Source: FEN-1279 sp964400285 (GTDB taxonomy: Bacteria; Bacteroidota; Ignavibacteria; Tepidaquicellales; Tepidaquicellaceae). Taken from it: DNA of 64,000 bases. Below, piece after piece: positions 1 through 9,369 of the stretch. The translations under genes and the position numbers were made by a program. The stretch is taken from assembly GCA_964400285.1 (NCBI GenBank), contig CAYNTK010000004.1, positions 1 through 64,000 on the forward strand. Direction: 5' to 3'. Under the pieces are notes generated by a model. The model had not been told where the DNA came from, searched no databases, and worked only from the letters and a program-made list of their open reading frames with translations. How positions within the stretch are numbered: position 1 is the stretch's first letter; every line of letters starts with the position of its first letter.

Positions 1-66
1 GTTCTGGGAATGAGAAAAAGCATAAATAACAATTGCGTTATTTGTTATCCTGACCGCATAGAATAA
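1..66 (+). CDS. 3' end of an unidentified gene, cut by the window edge
   Basis: Frame 1 is open from base 1 to a TAA at 64-66 (21 residues ending CVICYPDRIE), whereas frames 2 and 3 hit stops within about 27 bases. A strong hairpin terminator follows 25 bp later, which supports a real gene end here. Too little is left to name a family. The short length means chance openness cannot be excluded. Confidence 0.4.
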   Translation, partial: VLGMRKSINNNCVICYPDRIE

Positions 67-90
67 ATAGTAAACTTTAAAATATTTTTA

Positions 91-124
91 AAATCCCATC
101 CCGATTACCATCAGGATGGGATTT
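91..124 (+). terminator. Rho-independent terminator
   Basis: An 11-bp perfect stem pairs AAATCCCATCC (91-101) with GGATGGGATTT (114-124), with a 12-nt loop and a T run continuing to 127. It sits just after the partial reading frame that ends at 66, so it most likely ends that transcript. Confidence 0.8.
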
Positions 125-616
125 TTTTATTCATTGACATCTTAATCTATATACCATATATTATTATGGTTATCTGTCTGTTCTTTGAAATATAGTCGTA
201 TAATTTACTTTTGCACAATTCAACCCTTTATTACAAATATTAAATTATTCAATTTAATTCGTTATACTTTTGACCTCAATGATAATACATTGTTTCCCTT
301 TAAAAAACACGTTTCCGAATCGTTTTCTAATTTGTTGCTGAAAATAAAATGTTAATATTCATATACTTAAAGCCAGGAAAACAAAACTGCAACAAAACTA
401 CAACAAAAAAATTTGCAAAAATAATATATTTGTAAAATCAATAATTTATTCAAATGTCTATACTCGGTGTTGTTCCAATATAATAATCGGAATAAGTAGC
501 AATTCAATCATCTTTTATTTATGTTCATTAATTATACTATTTTATTTTATCTTTTTGTCTTGCTAATATTATTGTAAATTGATATTTAGTATAGCCATCA
601 TTAAAGCAAATTTGCT
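125..616. other. Non-coding AT-rich stretch
   Basis: No reading frame of note on either strand; the longest ATG-started plus frame I see around 453 is under 10 codons. The stretch holds one good Bacteroidota-type promoter match (184-213) and weaker TAnnTTTG matches near 265 and 425. No stable long hairpin or tRNA is apparent. It may be a long 5' leader for the gene at 617 or hold an unannotated small RNA; neither is shown. Confidence 0.5.
184..213 (+). promoter_or_regulatory. Candidate Bacteroidota-type promoter
   Basis: TTTG at 184-187 is followed after 18 nt by TACTTTTG at 206-213, an exact fit to the -33 TTTG / -7 TAnnTTTG consensus of Bacteroidota housekeeping promoters. The next gene starts 400 bp downstream, so the transcript would have a long leader or be non-coding. 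Such motifs also occur by chance in AT-rich DNA. Confidence 0.4.
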
Positions 617-1180
617 ATGAAAGTTTTTATAATAAAAATCTTATTGGTTTTACTTCTTTCTCCAGCTTTCTTAATTAATATATCTGCTCAATACAATACT
701 CCATATAAAAAGCAAATCAAATATTTATATGACGAAATAATTGGGAATAAATGTGGCTTAATATTTCAATATCAGGAAAGCAAAAAAAATTATAGCATAG
801 ATTTTTCATTATCCGATTCATTAAACTGGAATATCATTTTAAGAAAAGATTCCTTAATTGCAAAAAAATATTATTATCCATTCGATATTATTCATCAGGT
901 AGGTCTGGTTAAACTTGGGAAAGCCAAGCGATTGTGTATCCTTGTTGTGAGTGCAACGGGAGGGAACGGAATTATTACTAACGAATTCACTTTTATAAAT
1001 CCCGAATATGATAGCTTAATGAATGTGCAAATAAATTACATAATAAAAACTAATAATATAACCTACAATTATAATCAAGCATCTCTGGACATTAATCGCT
1101 CAGACGAAATCAAATTTTTAATCGGACTTATTGGTGAATACGATATGATTTGGTACGAAAGATACAAAGAAAAAAAATGA
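617..1180 (+). CDS. Secreted protein of unknown function
   Basis: 187 residues. Residues 1-24 form a clear Sec signal peptide (charged start, hydrophobic core, likely cleavage after ISA), so the mature protein of about 163 residues is exported to the periplasm or beyond; there is no lipobox Cys. The rest is a soluble mix of polar residues with no motif I recognise and no membrane segment. It stands alone, convergent with the C1 peptidase at 1247. No function is proposed. Confidence 0.75.
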   Translation: MKVFIIKILLVLLLSPAFLINISAQYNTPYKKQIKYLYDEIIGNKCGLIFQYQESKKNYSIDFSLSDSLNWNIILRKDSLIAKKYYYPFDIIHQVGLVKLGKAKRLCILVVSATGGNGIITNEFTFINPEYDSLMNVQINYIIKTNNITYNYNQASLDINRSDEIKFLIGLIGEYDMIWYERYKEKK

Positions 1181-1246
1181 TATATTGTATTTTTTAAACT
1201 TTGCTCAATCCTTTAAAAATAAAAATTAATATATCTATCTAAACAT

Positions 1247-2350
1247 CTATATCTTCAACTTCGCTCGTATATCGGGACTTAATCCATTCTTTGGCATTAT
1301 TAATGTAATCGTATTAATTCCAAAATAAGTTTCGGACACATTTATATATCCTTTAAGTGGCCCCATCGGTCCCCACGAATTTTTTACATAAAAAAATATT
1401 TTTCCTTCAGGGGATTTCTTCATTCCTATTAAATGCATTAAATGATCATCTTGTGTCGTTAAGTTTTCGAATAATTCCTGACGTGTTTCCTGTGTATATG
1501 AAATCTCTTCTTCATCGGGATTTATTTTTCCTTTTAATTCTTGCCTGCCTTTTGGTATCATTGCCCAACCCGAATTTTGATTGAAAAAATCATTAGATAC
1601 ATCTGCATCCCAGCCAACCGTATATCCGTTTAGAATAGCATATTTTGTTGCTTCGATTAGTTCATCGATTGGTAAATTGTAAAATAATCCACCCGAGTAA
1701 TTATCTGGAACTTCTACATTAAATGGTTTATAAAATGGATGGTGATTGAAAGAAGTCAAACCAATATAATCATCTTGATTAAATTTAACAACTTGCTCTG
1801 CAAATTCTATTGGCGTATATTCTTTTCCCTCATATTTAAAACTTTTTGGTATAACCCCAAATTTCTCATCGAGCATTTTATTGTAATTTTTTTCCCAGTC
1901 TAATGATATCGGCATTACTTTCAATACGCTATCAAGAAATTTTTTTAATTTTATATCAAATCCAAAATGGTCTATTACATCACCTTCCAATATATTGGGA
2001 AAAACACTCAAAGGAACTAAACCATATTTCGATATTACAGGAAACACATCATGTCCAAATGCACCTTCGCTAAATCTCGTGTATCCTTGTCTTAATATGT
2101 AATTTTTTGCCTTTTCGAGATATATATTTCTTACAACAAACATTTCCGATAAATCGGGATGCTCAATTCCTTGCTTAAGTAATTCCGATTCGATTATGGA
2201 TAAAGATGAAAAACACCAGCACGTCCCACTTCTCCCTTGGTCTTTTACACCTGTCGATGGATTTATTTTGATTGTTTCAAGTTCTTGTGAAAATAAATTG
2301 CCTGAAAATAAAAAAACGAAAATAATTAATGCAAAATTTATTTTTCTCAT
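1247..2350 (-). CDS. Exported C1-family (PepC/bleomycin hydrolase-like) cysteine peptidase
   Basis: A papain-fold peptidase. The catalytic Cys lies in the motif QGRSGTCWCFS (Cys44 counted from the chosen start), the His in HLMHLIGM (His306) and the Asn in VKNSWGPMG (Asn324), with the Gln of the oxyanion hole just before the Cys. This order and the roughly 360-residue length fit the PepC/bleomycin-hydrolase branch. An N-terminal signal peptide (MRKINFALIIFVFLFSG) shows export, unlike cytosolic PepC. A start 12 codons upstream (to 2386) is possible, but the internal ATG at 2350 gives a standard signal peptide, so I chose it. Likely role: hydrolysis of peptides or proteins outside the cytoplasm. 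Confidence 0.88.
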   Translation of the reverse strand: MRKINFALIIFVFLFSGNLFSQELETIKINPSTGVKDQGRSGTCWCFSSLSIIESELLKQGIEHPDLSEMFVVRNIYLEKAKNYILRQGYTRFSEGAFGHDVFPVISKYGLVPLSVFPNILEGDVIDHFGFDIKLKKFLDSVLKVMPISLDWEKNYNKMLDEKFGVIPKSFKYEGKEYTPIEFAEQVVKFNQDDYIGLTSFNHHPFYKPFNVEVPDNYSGGLFYNLPIDELIEATKYAILNGYTVGWDADVSNDFFNQNSGWAMIPKGRQELKGKINPDEEEISYTQETRQELFENLTTQDDHLMHLIGMKKSPEGKIFFYVKNSWGPMGPLKGYINVSETYFGINTITLIMPKNGLSPDIRAKLKI

Positions 2351-2571
2351 ATAAATATTTTGTTTTATTGATTGATGTTTATTCAAGTTAATGATTTAGA
2401 ATCAAATATAAAAGTATATTATTTATTGATAATTTGTGAATATTTTAGAATAAAATTTTTTTATTCTTTGTAGTTATATTATTTATATTTAATTTACATT
2501 ATACTATTTTTATATTATTTTTAATTTAATACTTTATAAAAATTATATTTTATTAATTAAAACCTCTCGCT

Positions 2572-3363
2572 ATGGACTTAATAATAAAATCTATTAGAAG
2601 TTTCTTCCAAATATTTAATCTAAAGACCTTAACTATTACAGTTTTTTCATTATTATCCACATATTTGTGTATGCAATATGGAATAATGGCAGACCTTCCA
2701 CAAACAGTTATCGGTATTGCTGTTGTATTTCCGATTGTGTTTTCTATTGGTAGTGCTTATCAAAGAAGGGAAAATGCTTTAAGGGATTATAGTAATATTA
2801 AAGCACATTCACGTTCGATATACTTATCTTCAAGAGATTGGTTCGATACCGAAGGAAAACCAGAATATCAGGAAGAAATTAAAAGCATTATACTAAAACT
2901 CTTAATTTCAATAAGAGAATTTTTAGGTGCTAAAAGAAAATTAAGAGCTGAAAAAGAACCCCAAATATATAAAAACTTTTCAGAACTTTCTCTATTTATT
3001 AAAGAGCTTAGAGGTCGTGGAATGGTAGCAGGTGAGCTTTCACGCGTTAACCAGTATTTGTGCAAAATGATTGAAGCATTCGAAAACCTAAAACACGTTG
3101 CACAATACAGAACCCCAATCACATTACGTGCGTATAGCAGAATTTTTATAATATTAACTCCGATTTTATATGCCCCGTATTTTGCATATGTTGGTAGAAA
3201 TATACCATTTACTCTTTCAATGGTTACTCCTTTTTTAATGAGTATAGTGCTTGTAGGACTTGATAATATTCAAGACGACCTCGAAAATCCTTTTGACCAG
3301 GTAGGCGAAGATGACATAAAATTTCACGCAGAAAAACTTGCTGATTATCTGGATTTAAAATAG
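2572..3363 (+). CDS. Bestrophin-like membrane protein, copy 1
   Basis: 263 residues with hydrophobic segments near residues 17-36, 41-60, 189-207 and 214-231. The middle is a soluble helical stretch rich in Lys/Arg/Glu. The end contains LENPFDQVGEDDI, which resembles the conserved NPFGEDDDDFE Ca-clasp region of bestrophin anion channels, and FSIGSAYQRRENALRDY resembles the bestrophin stretch after TM2. The family link is inferred from these motifs and layout. The protein is closely related to its downstream neighbour at 3521, so the pair is a tandem duplication. A channel made of both paralogues is possible. Confidence 0.65.
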   Translation: MDLIIKSIRSFFQIFNLKTLTITVFSLLSTYLCMQYGIMADLPQTVIGIAVVFPIVFSIGSAYQRRENALRDYSNIKAHSRSIYLSSRDWFDTEGKPEYQEEIKSIILKLLISIREFLGAKRKLRAEKEPQIYKNFSELSLFIKELRGRGMVAGELSRVNQYLCKMIEAFENLKHVAQYRTPITLRAYSRIFIILTPILYAPYFAYVGRNIPFTLSMVTPFLMSIVLVGLDNIQDDLENPFDQVGEDDIKFHAEKLADYLDLK

Positions 3364-3378
3364 TCTTTTGTAATTAGT

Positions 3379-3448
3379 GGTTTGTTATTAGTGGTTGTAA
3401 CATATTAATTCAATACTTTTTTGGTTTTATTAAAACTAATAACAAACC
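3379..3448. repeat. Inverted repeat between the tandem membrane-protein genes
   Basis: GGTTTGTTATTAGT at 3379-3392 is the exact reverse complement of ACTAATAACAAACC at 3435-3448. The arms are 14 bp and the spacer 42 nt, with partial further pairing outside (GTGGTT / AACCAC). It lies 15 bp after the stop of copy 1. No U run follows, so it is a weak intrinsic terminator at best; it could also be an mRNA-stabilising hairpin or a degenerate mobile repeat. Confidence 0.7.
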
Positions 3449-3520
3449 ATTAACCACGAATTTCCTCTCTTCTATTTATTATAAAAAATTCATATTTTAT
3501 TATAATATAATTTTAATATT

Positions 3521-4306
3521 ATGAAAACAGTTAAAAAATCTTTAACAAGTTTTATCCAGATTTTCAATTTAACCACACTAATTATTACATCGGTTTCATT
3601 ACTCTCGACTTATCTTTGTATGCATTACGGAATAATTGCCGACCTTCCGCAGACCGTAATCGGTATTGCAGTTGTATTTCCGATTGTTTTTTCCATTGGA
3701 AGTGCGTTCCAAAGAAGGGAAAATGCATTGAAAGATTATAGCAACTTAAAAGCTCATAGCCGCTCTATTTATTTATCTGTCAGAGATTGGTTTGAAGATG
3801 AAAACCCAGAGCAACTCGAAGAATCGAAAATGATATTACAAAAACTCCTGATTTCAATCCGTATCTGTCTTGCTTCAAAAAAGAAAGATATAACCAAAAA
3901 AGAGCCCGATGTTTATCAACACTTCTCCGATTTATCTTTATTTATAAAAAAACTTCGCGAGCGCGGAATGGTTGCAGGAGAACTTTCCCGTGTTAACCAA
4001 TATCTTAGCAAAATGGTAGAAGCATTTGAAAACCTCAAACACGTTGCTCAATATCGAACACCAATTACTTTACGTGCTTATAGCAGAATTTTTATCTTCT
4101 TGACTCCAATTATCTACGCTCCTTATTTTGCATATGTAGGAAGGAATATTCATTTCTTCCTTGCTATGATTACGCCATTTTTAATGAGCGTAGTGCTTGT
4201 CGGACTCGATAATATTCAAGACGATTTGGAAAAACCATTCGACCAAATTGGAGAAGATGATATCTTTATACATGCAGAAAAATTGGTGAAGAGCTTCGAA
4301 GCTTAG
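3521..4306 (+). CDS. Bestrophin-like membrane protein, copy 2
   Basis: 261 residues, aligning end to end with the protein at 2572. Shared blocks include ADLPQTVIGIAVVFPIVFSIG, the RRENAL motif, LRAYSRIFI and LDNIQDDLE.PFDQ.GEDDI. The greatest divergence is in the cytosolic middle (residues 90-135) and at the C-terminus. Four membrane segments are visible in the same places. Conserved ends with a drifting centre suggest retained function in both copies, perhaps as subunits of one channel. Spacing to the ABC-F gene at 4355 is 48 bp. Confidence 0.65.
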   Translation: MKTVKKSLTSFIQIFNLTTLIITSVSLLSTYLCMHYGIIADLPQTVIGIAVVFPIVFSIGSAFQRRENALKDYSNLKAHSRSIYLSVRDWFEDENPEQLEESKMILQKLLISIRICLASKKKDITKKEPDVYQHFSDLSLFIKKLRERGMVAGELSRVNQYLSKMVEAFENLKHVAQYRTPITLRAYSRIFIFLTPIIYAPYFAYVGRNIHFFLAMITPFLMSVVLVGLDNIQDDLEKPFDQIGEDDIFIHAEKLVKSFEA

Positions 4307-4354
4307 AATTGTATTTTTTAATTTTTGTTAAAACAATTACATTTATCTTAAATA

Positions 4355-6025
4355 ATGGCTGATAACAAAATAATTTTTTCTATGGTGGGTGTTGGAAAAA
4401 CTTACCCACCCAAAAGACAGGTATTAAAAAATATTTACCTTTCATTTTTTTACGGAGCTAAAATCGGTATAATAGGTTTGAACGGTTCCGGTAAATCCAC
4501 ACTTCTGAGAATAATTGCAGGTGAAGAAGAAAACTTCGACGGTGAAGTTCATTTTACAAAAGAGTATTCCATCGGATATCTTCCACAGGAACCGATTCTG
4601 GAAGATACAAAAACCGTTAAGGAAATCGTAATGGAAGGTGTGCAGGATGTCGTAGATATTTTAAAAGAATACGAAGAGGTGAATAATAAATTCGCCGAGC
4701 CAATGGATGATGACGAAATGACTAAACTAATCGAGCGTCAGGGAGAACTTACCGAACTTATCGAGCATAAAAACGGATGGGAACTCGATGCAAAACTTTC
4801 TCGTGCAATGGATGCTCTACGCTGTCCCGAAGAAGACTTACCAATAAAAGACTTAAGCGGTGGAGAACGCAGACGGGTTGCACTTTGCAGACTTTTGCTT
4901 TCCGAACCTGATATACTTCTCCTTGATGAACCTACAAACCACCTCGATGCCGAATCCGTAGAATGGCTTGAACTTCACTTGAAGCAATACAAAGGAACCG
5001 TGATTGCGGTTACACACGACAGGTATTTTCTCGATAACGTTGCAGGATGGATTCTCGAACTCGATAGAGGGGAAGGAATTCCCTGGGAAGGAAATTATTC
5101 TTCGTGGCTCGAACAGAAACAACATCGCCTCGAAATGGAAGAGAAGACTGCAAGCAGGAGAATGAAAACACTCGAGCGTGAACTTGAATGGGTGCGTATG
5201 TCTCCGCGGGCAAGACATGCAAAATCAAAAGCAAGACTTCAAGCATACGATAGGTTATTAAATGAAGACACAAAACAAAAAGAAGAAACACTTGAAATAT
5301 ATATTCCAAATGGTCCACGACTTGGTAACAAAGTTATTGAAGCAATAAATGTTTCAAAGGCTTTTGGAGAAAATATTTTATTTGAAAATTTAAACTTCAG
5401 CTTACCACCCGCAGGAATAGTGGGGGTAATCGGTCCGAACGGTGCGGGAAAAACCACATTATTCCGTATGATACTCGGAAGTGAAAAACCTAATTCAGGT
5501 AATTTTGAAATAGGAGATACGGTTCGGGTCGGATACATTGACCAAGCACACGCGGAGATAGACCCTGAAAACACTGTTTGGCAGGCAATTTCCGAAGGAC
5601 AGGAATTTATTGAGCTTGGCGGTAAACAATATAACTCCCGTGCTTATGTTGCAAGATTTAATTTTACTGGCACAGACCAGGAAAAGAAAGTTCATATGCT
5701 TTCGGGTGGAGAGAGAAACCGCCTTCACCTTGCACTTACTTTAAAATCACAAGCAAATGTTTTACTCCTCGATGAACCCACAAATGATATTGATGTTAAC
5801 ACTTTGCGTGCTTTAGAAGAAGGTCTGGAAAGTTTTGCGGGATGTGCTGTAATCATTTCGCACGATAGATGGTTTCTCGATAGAGTTGCTACGCACATAC
5901 TTGCATTCGAAGGCGATTCGCAGGTTTACTTCTTCGAGGGCGGATATTCCGAGTATGAAGAGAATAAGAAGAAACGATTAGGGGACGTGGCACTTAAAAG
6001 AATAAGATATAAAAAATTAATGTAG
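4355..6025 (+). CDS. ettA: ABC-F ATPase, energy-dependent translational throttle EttA
   Basis: 556 residues, the usual EttA length, with two ABC domains and no membrane segments. Domain 1 has Walker A GLNGSGKST (41-49), signature LSGGERRR and Walker B DILLLDEPTNHLD; domain 2 has GPNGAGKTT, LSGGERNR and VLLLDEPTNDID. The linker between them (roughly residues 245-325) is the charged ABC-F P-site tRNA-interaction motif, and the domain-1 insert with acidic residues (about 95-145) matches the EttA arm. EttA binds the ribosomal E site and gates the start of elongation according to the ATP/ADP ratio. Antisense frames here are shadows. Confidence 0.93.
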   Translation: MADNKIIFSMVGVGKTYPPKRQVLKNIYLSFFYGAKIGIIGLNGSGKSTLLRIIAGEEENFDGEVHFTKEYSIGYLPQEPILEDTKTVKEIVMEGVQDVVDILKEYEEVNNKFAEPMDDDEMTKLIERQGELTELIEHKNGWELDAKLSRAMDALRCPEEDLPIKDLSGGERRRVALCRLLLSEPDILLLDEPTNHLDAESVEWLELHLKQYKGTVIAVTHDRYFLDNVAGWILELDRGEGIPWEGNYSSWLEQKQHRLEMEEKTASRRMKTLERELEWVRMSPRARHAKSKARLQAYDRLLNEDTKQKEETLEIYIPNGPRLGNKVIEAINVSKAFGENILFENLNFSLPPAGIVGVIGPNGAGKTTLFRMILGSEKPNSGNFEIGDTVRVGYIDQAHAEIDPENTVWQAISEGQEFIELGGKQYNSRAYVARFNFTGTDQEKKVHMLSGGERNRLHLALTLKSQANVLLLDEPTNDIDVNTLRALEEGLESFAGCAVIISHDRWFLDRVATHILAFEGDSQVYFFEGGYSEYEENKKKRLGDVALKRIRYKKLM

Positions 6026-6155
6026 TTTTTAATGTTATGGGTATCATCTGCCCACGGCAAAATAGACACCAATATCTGTGAAATTATTAAGCCATATATT
6101 CAATTAAACCTTTGCTCAATAAAGAACATCTAATTAGATAAGTATTAATAAATAA

Positions 6156-7073
6156 ATGAAAAAAATTCTTCTTCTATTATTTTTTATTCTCTTTAGCTTT
6201 TCTATCTCCTCCCAAACTAAAGAGTGTGAAATTATTATTGATGGTACTAAACGAACATACCTCCTTCACCTTCCCGAAACCGGCACGCTTATTTACAATC
6301 TCCCGCTTGTAATCGTATTGCACGGACATGGAGGAACAGGTAAACAAATTATGAAGGAAAGCGAATTTAATAAACTATCCGATAAAGACAGATTTATCGT
6401 TGCCTACCCCGATGGTCTTCATAAAGCATGGAACGATGGGAGAAACAACAAAGAAAAAGGAAAAATGGGTAATGATATTAAATTCATTTCTCAACTTATC
6501 AATACAATCCAAAAACAATATTATATAGATACAAACAGAGTTTTTGCTACAGGTATTTCAAATGGTGGATTTTTTTCTTTCTATCTTGCATATAAACTAT
6601 CTAAAAAATTTCTTGCGATTGCACCGGTTTGTGCAAATATTATAAAAAATTTAAAATATAAATACAATCCCAATGAACCAGTTTCATTAATGCTTATAAA
6701 CGGAACTGAAGATCCGCTTGTAAAATATTATGGTGGAAAAATCGGATTCAAATTCGGGAAAAGCAGAGGCACATCTATTTCTACGAATGAGACAATTTCT
6801 ATCTTCATAAAAAATAATAAATGTTCAGAAAAACCAAAAACAGAAGAAATCCCTGATAAAACTGAAGATGATGAATGTTACGCAACAAAATATATTTATT
6901 CCGATGGAGTAAAAAACACTGAAGTTGTATTAATCAAAATCACAAACGGTGGACACACCTGGCCCGGCGGTAGCCAGTACCTTCCTAAAATATTAATCGG
7001 AAACACCTGTAAAGATTTCAAAGGAGCAGAAGTAATTTGGAATTTTTTCAAATCAAGAAAAATTAGAGAATAA
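6156..7073 (+). CDS. Secreted alpha/beta-hydrolase esterase (LpqC / PHB-depolymerase family)
   Basis: 305 residues with a signal peptide (1-20). The alpha/beta-hydrolase core shows the oxyanion stretch LPLVIVLHGHGGTG, the nucleophile elbow GISNGG (Ser135), an Asp in NGTEDPLV (Asp186) and the His in NGGHTWPGG (His267). The GHTWPGG box is typical of the polyhydroxybutyrate depolymerase / feruloyl and acetyl-xylan esterase group (carbohydrate esterase 1-like). Substrate cannot be told apart; secretion favours polymer or plant-wall ester cleavage over intracellular PHB use. The gene stands alone with 82 bp of leader after its start-side neighbour. Confidence 0.85.
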   Translation: MKKILLLLFFILFSFSISSQTKECEIIIDGTKRTYLLHLPETGTLIYNLPLVIVLHGHGGTGKQIMKESEFNKLSDKDRFIVAYPDGLHKAWNDGRNNKEKGKMGNDIKFISQLINTIQKQYYIDTNRVFATGISNGGFFSFYLAYKLSKKFLAIAPVCANIIKNLKYKYNPNEPVSLMLINGTEDPLVKYYGGKIGFKFGKSRGTSISTNETISIFIKNNKCSEKPKTEEIPDKTEDDECYATKYIYSDGVKNTEVVLIKITNGGHTWPGGSQYLPKILIGNTCKDFKGAEVIWNFFKSRKIRE

Positions 7074-7347
7074 TAATTCATATTTTATGAATTTATCTAT
7101 TTTTGCAACTCTAATATGTAACTTTTAAATAATTCTGTCGTAAAGGAAATACAGGCTGTATTATATTTTATATCTCTTCTCAAAAATATGTTAAATGATT
7201 AAATTTACGCAAAATTGATAAATATTACCCTGCTTTTCCTGTAATTTTATCATTTACACTGAATTCAACAAAGAAATTTACTTTTTTACAGTTAATATTT
7301 TGAAAACATATTTATTGATTATATAAACTTAAACAAAAATAAAAATT

Positions 7348-8799
7348 ATGAAAAAATTTTTACTTTCCGTTCTCTTTTTGTTATCTCTAAAAACCTGTTT
7401 CTCTCAACTTATTCCAATTGATAGTCTATATCTTGCTCAAAGCCCACCGACAAGTTCAATACCAAAAAGATTTTTTCTACCCGTTAGTCCGCAGTCATTT
7501 TATGGCGAAAGAATTGCAATCTCAAATGACGGTAAAGAAATATTTTATACTGTAATAAGAAGTTATTATCCTACTGCTGGTGATACGATAAAATATTTTA
7601 AATATTCTAATAATAAATGGACAGGACCTTTCAATTTGTTTAATGGTTATCTGGCTCCTGCATTATCGCTTACGGGGGACACAATATATTTAATGAATAA
7701 CAGTATAATTGCACAAACGGAATACTCTGTAAGGTATGGTGAAAGCTGGAGTACCCCGAGAAGAATGCTAAACAATCTCAATTGGGCGCATTACTTACAG
7801 GTTACTAACAGCGGGAATTATTATGTGTCTTCTATTCCGAATCCTACTATCGGCAATACTGATTGGTGCAGAGTGTTTATGACCGGTACAGATACAAATG
7901 CTGTTAGTCTTGGTCTGCCCGTATGTAATGCTTATCCTAATTATGATTTCTTTGTTGCTCGTGATGAATCGTTTATGATTCTTGCCAGAGATGGTCTGCA
8001 TATCAGTTTTCGTAAAAATAACGGTAGCTGGACAAATCCCAAAAGCCTTGACTCTACAATAAACTTCGGACTTTCGATGTGGGGTCCTTATGTTACTTCC
8101 GATAATAAATATTTGTTTTATACTACTGGAACTAATCCAAATTATTCGGACACATATATTTATTGGTCACGCATAGACGGAAAGATGGATAGCCTAAGGC
8201 AAACTAATTTTGTCCCCTATCTTAAATATAAAATTCCAAACCAGACTGATACGGTAGGACATTTTTATAATTATACATTTCCTGACAGCACTTTTATAGA
8301 TGATGACGGAAATAATACTCTTTCGTATATTGCATCACTTGGAAATGGAGGTGCGCTACCGTCTTGGTTGAGTTTTAATCCTGCAACAAGGACATTTACT
8401 GGAACACCAACACAAACAGGCTCTATTACTCTGATGGTTGTCGCAAAAGATACCGCAAACACTATTGCTTACTGTAGCTTTAATCTTAATGTCGTTAATA
8501 GTGTTTCAATTCGTAGACAAGGAGAGAAAATAATTAATGAATATAAATTATTTCAGAATTATCCGAATCCATTTAATCCCACTACAAATATAAAATTTTC
8601 CGTACCCAAATCCGATTATTTGTCTTTGAAGATTTACAATTCTCTTGGAAAAGAAGTTGAAAATGTTTTTAGCGGATATCTAAATTCAGGTAACTATAAT
8701 GTTATTTTTGATGCTGGTAATTTATCGAGTGGTATTTATTTTTATAAACTTAAATCCGGTGATTTTATGGATATAAAGAGAATGGTAGTTATAAAATAA
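7348..8799 (+). CDS. T9SS cargo protein with cadherin-like Ig domain
   Basis: 483 residues. The signal peptide is 1-19. Residues 40-300 hold propeller-like repeats of a TolB/PD40 flavour (phrases such as ISNDGKEIFYT and VTSDNKYLFYTTG). Residues about 300-390 form a dystroglycan/cadherin-like (He_PIG/CADG) domain with the hallmark PSWLSFNPATRTFTGTPTQTG. The last 80 residues are a type A T9SS sorting domain (FQNYPNPFNPTTNIKF ... GIYFYKL ... KRMVVIK), which directs export across the outer membrane and is then cleaved. The role is probably cell-surface or secreted binding; no catalytic motif is visible. Confidence 0.85.
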   Translation: MKKFLLSVLFLLSLKTCFSQLIPIDSLYLAQSPPTSSIPKRFFLPVSPQSFYGERIAISNDGKEIFYTVIRSYYPTAGDTIKYFKYSNNKWTGPFNLFNGYLAPALSLTGDTIYLMNNSIIAQTEYSVRYGESWSTPRRMLNNLNWAHYLQVTNSGNYYVSSIPNPTIGNTDWCRVFMTGTDTNAVSLGLPVCNAYPNYDFFVARDESFMILARDGLHISFRKNNGSWTNPKSLDSTINFGLSMWGPYVTSDNKYLFYTTGTNPNYSDTYIYWSRIDGKMDSLRQTNFVPYLKYKIPNQTDTVGHFYNYTFPDSTFIDDDGNNTLSYIASLGNGGALPSWLSFNPATRTFTGTPTQTGSITLMVVAKDTANTIAYCSFNLNVVNSVSIRRQGEKIINEYKLFQNYPNPFNPTTNIKFSVPKSDYLSLKIYNSLGKEVENVFSGYLNSGNYNVIFDAGNLSSGIYFYKLKSGDFMDIKRMVVIK

Positions 8800-8833
8800 T
8801 ATGAAAAAATAAATATTAAATTAAAGAAAAGTT

Positions 8834-9265
8834 ATGAATAAAAAATTTCTTGTAACGGGCTTAATTACGACCATTATTAACCTTTTTCTTCATACTGCTA
8901 ATTATTTTTTAATTTTAAAGGACTTATATAGGTCGAATCCCACTTTATCGGAAGAATGTTTGAAGCAGCTTCACCGTCCTCCGGAACAACTCGTTGTATG
9001 GGCTATGGTTGTTACATCATTATCGATGGGTTTCTTAATTACGATGGTAATGAAATGGTCTGGAGCAAAAACCTTTACAGCAGGACTTAAGTATGGATTT
9101 ATTTTTTCTTTTCTTTTCTGGGCTTCAGTTAACTTTGGATTATATGCCTCATCGAACTTATTTTCTCAAACCACCATATTTGTCGATTTTGTATTTAGTG
9201 TAATTGCAATGACAATCTCGACGGCCTTTTCAGCATGGCTATTAGGTAAGGGGGAAATTAATTGA
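8834..9265 (+). CDS. Small four-helix integral membrane protein, unknown function
   Basis: 143 residues with four predicted membrane helices (about 5-25, 52-71, 83-103 and 116-135). A short polar loop between helices 1 and 2 includes RSNPTLSEECLKQL. It lies 34 bp after the T9SS cargo gene and in the same direction, so the two may share a transcript. No conserved catalytic or transport motif is seen. General layout resembles small uncharacterised membrane families such as DUF1761, but I cannot assign it. Confidence 0.7.
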   Translation: MNKKFLVTGLITTIINLFLHTANYFLILKDLYRSNPTLSEECLKQLHRPPEQLVVWAMVVTSLSMGFLITMVMKWSGAKTFTAGLKYGFIFSFLFWASVNFGLYASSNLFSQTTIFVDFVFSVIAMTISTAFSAWLLGKGEIN

Positions 9266-9369
9266 ATAAAAATAACTTGAGAACACTTAATAAAGTTTTA
9301 TTTTTAATTTATACAAATTATTTTATATAATAATTATTAAAGCACAAATAAAATTTCAAGTATAATAAA

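Noticed and set aside
4853..5728. Four antisense frames within the ABC-F gene
   Set aside because: They overlap a well-conserved gene on the other strand and look like mirror translations of it.
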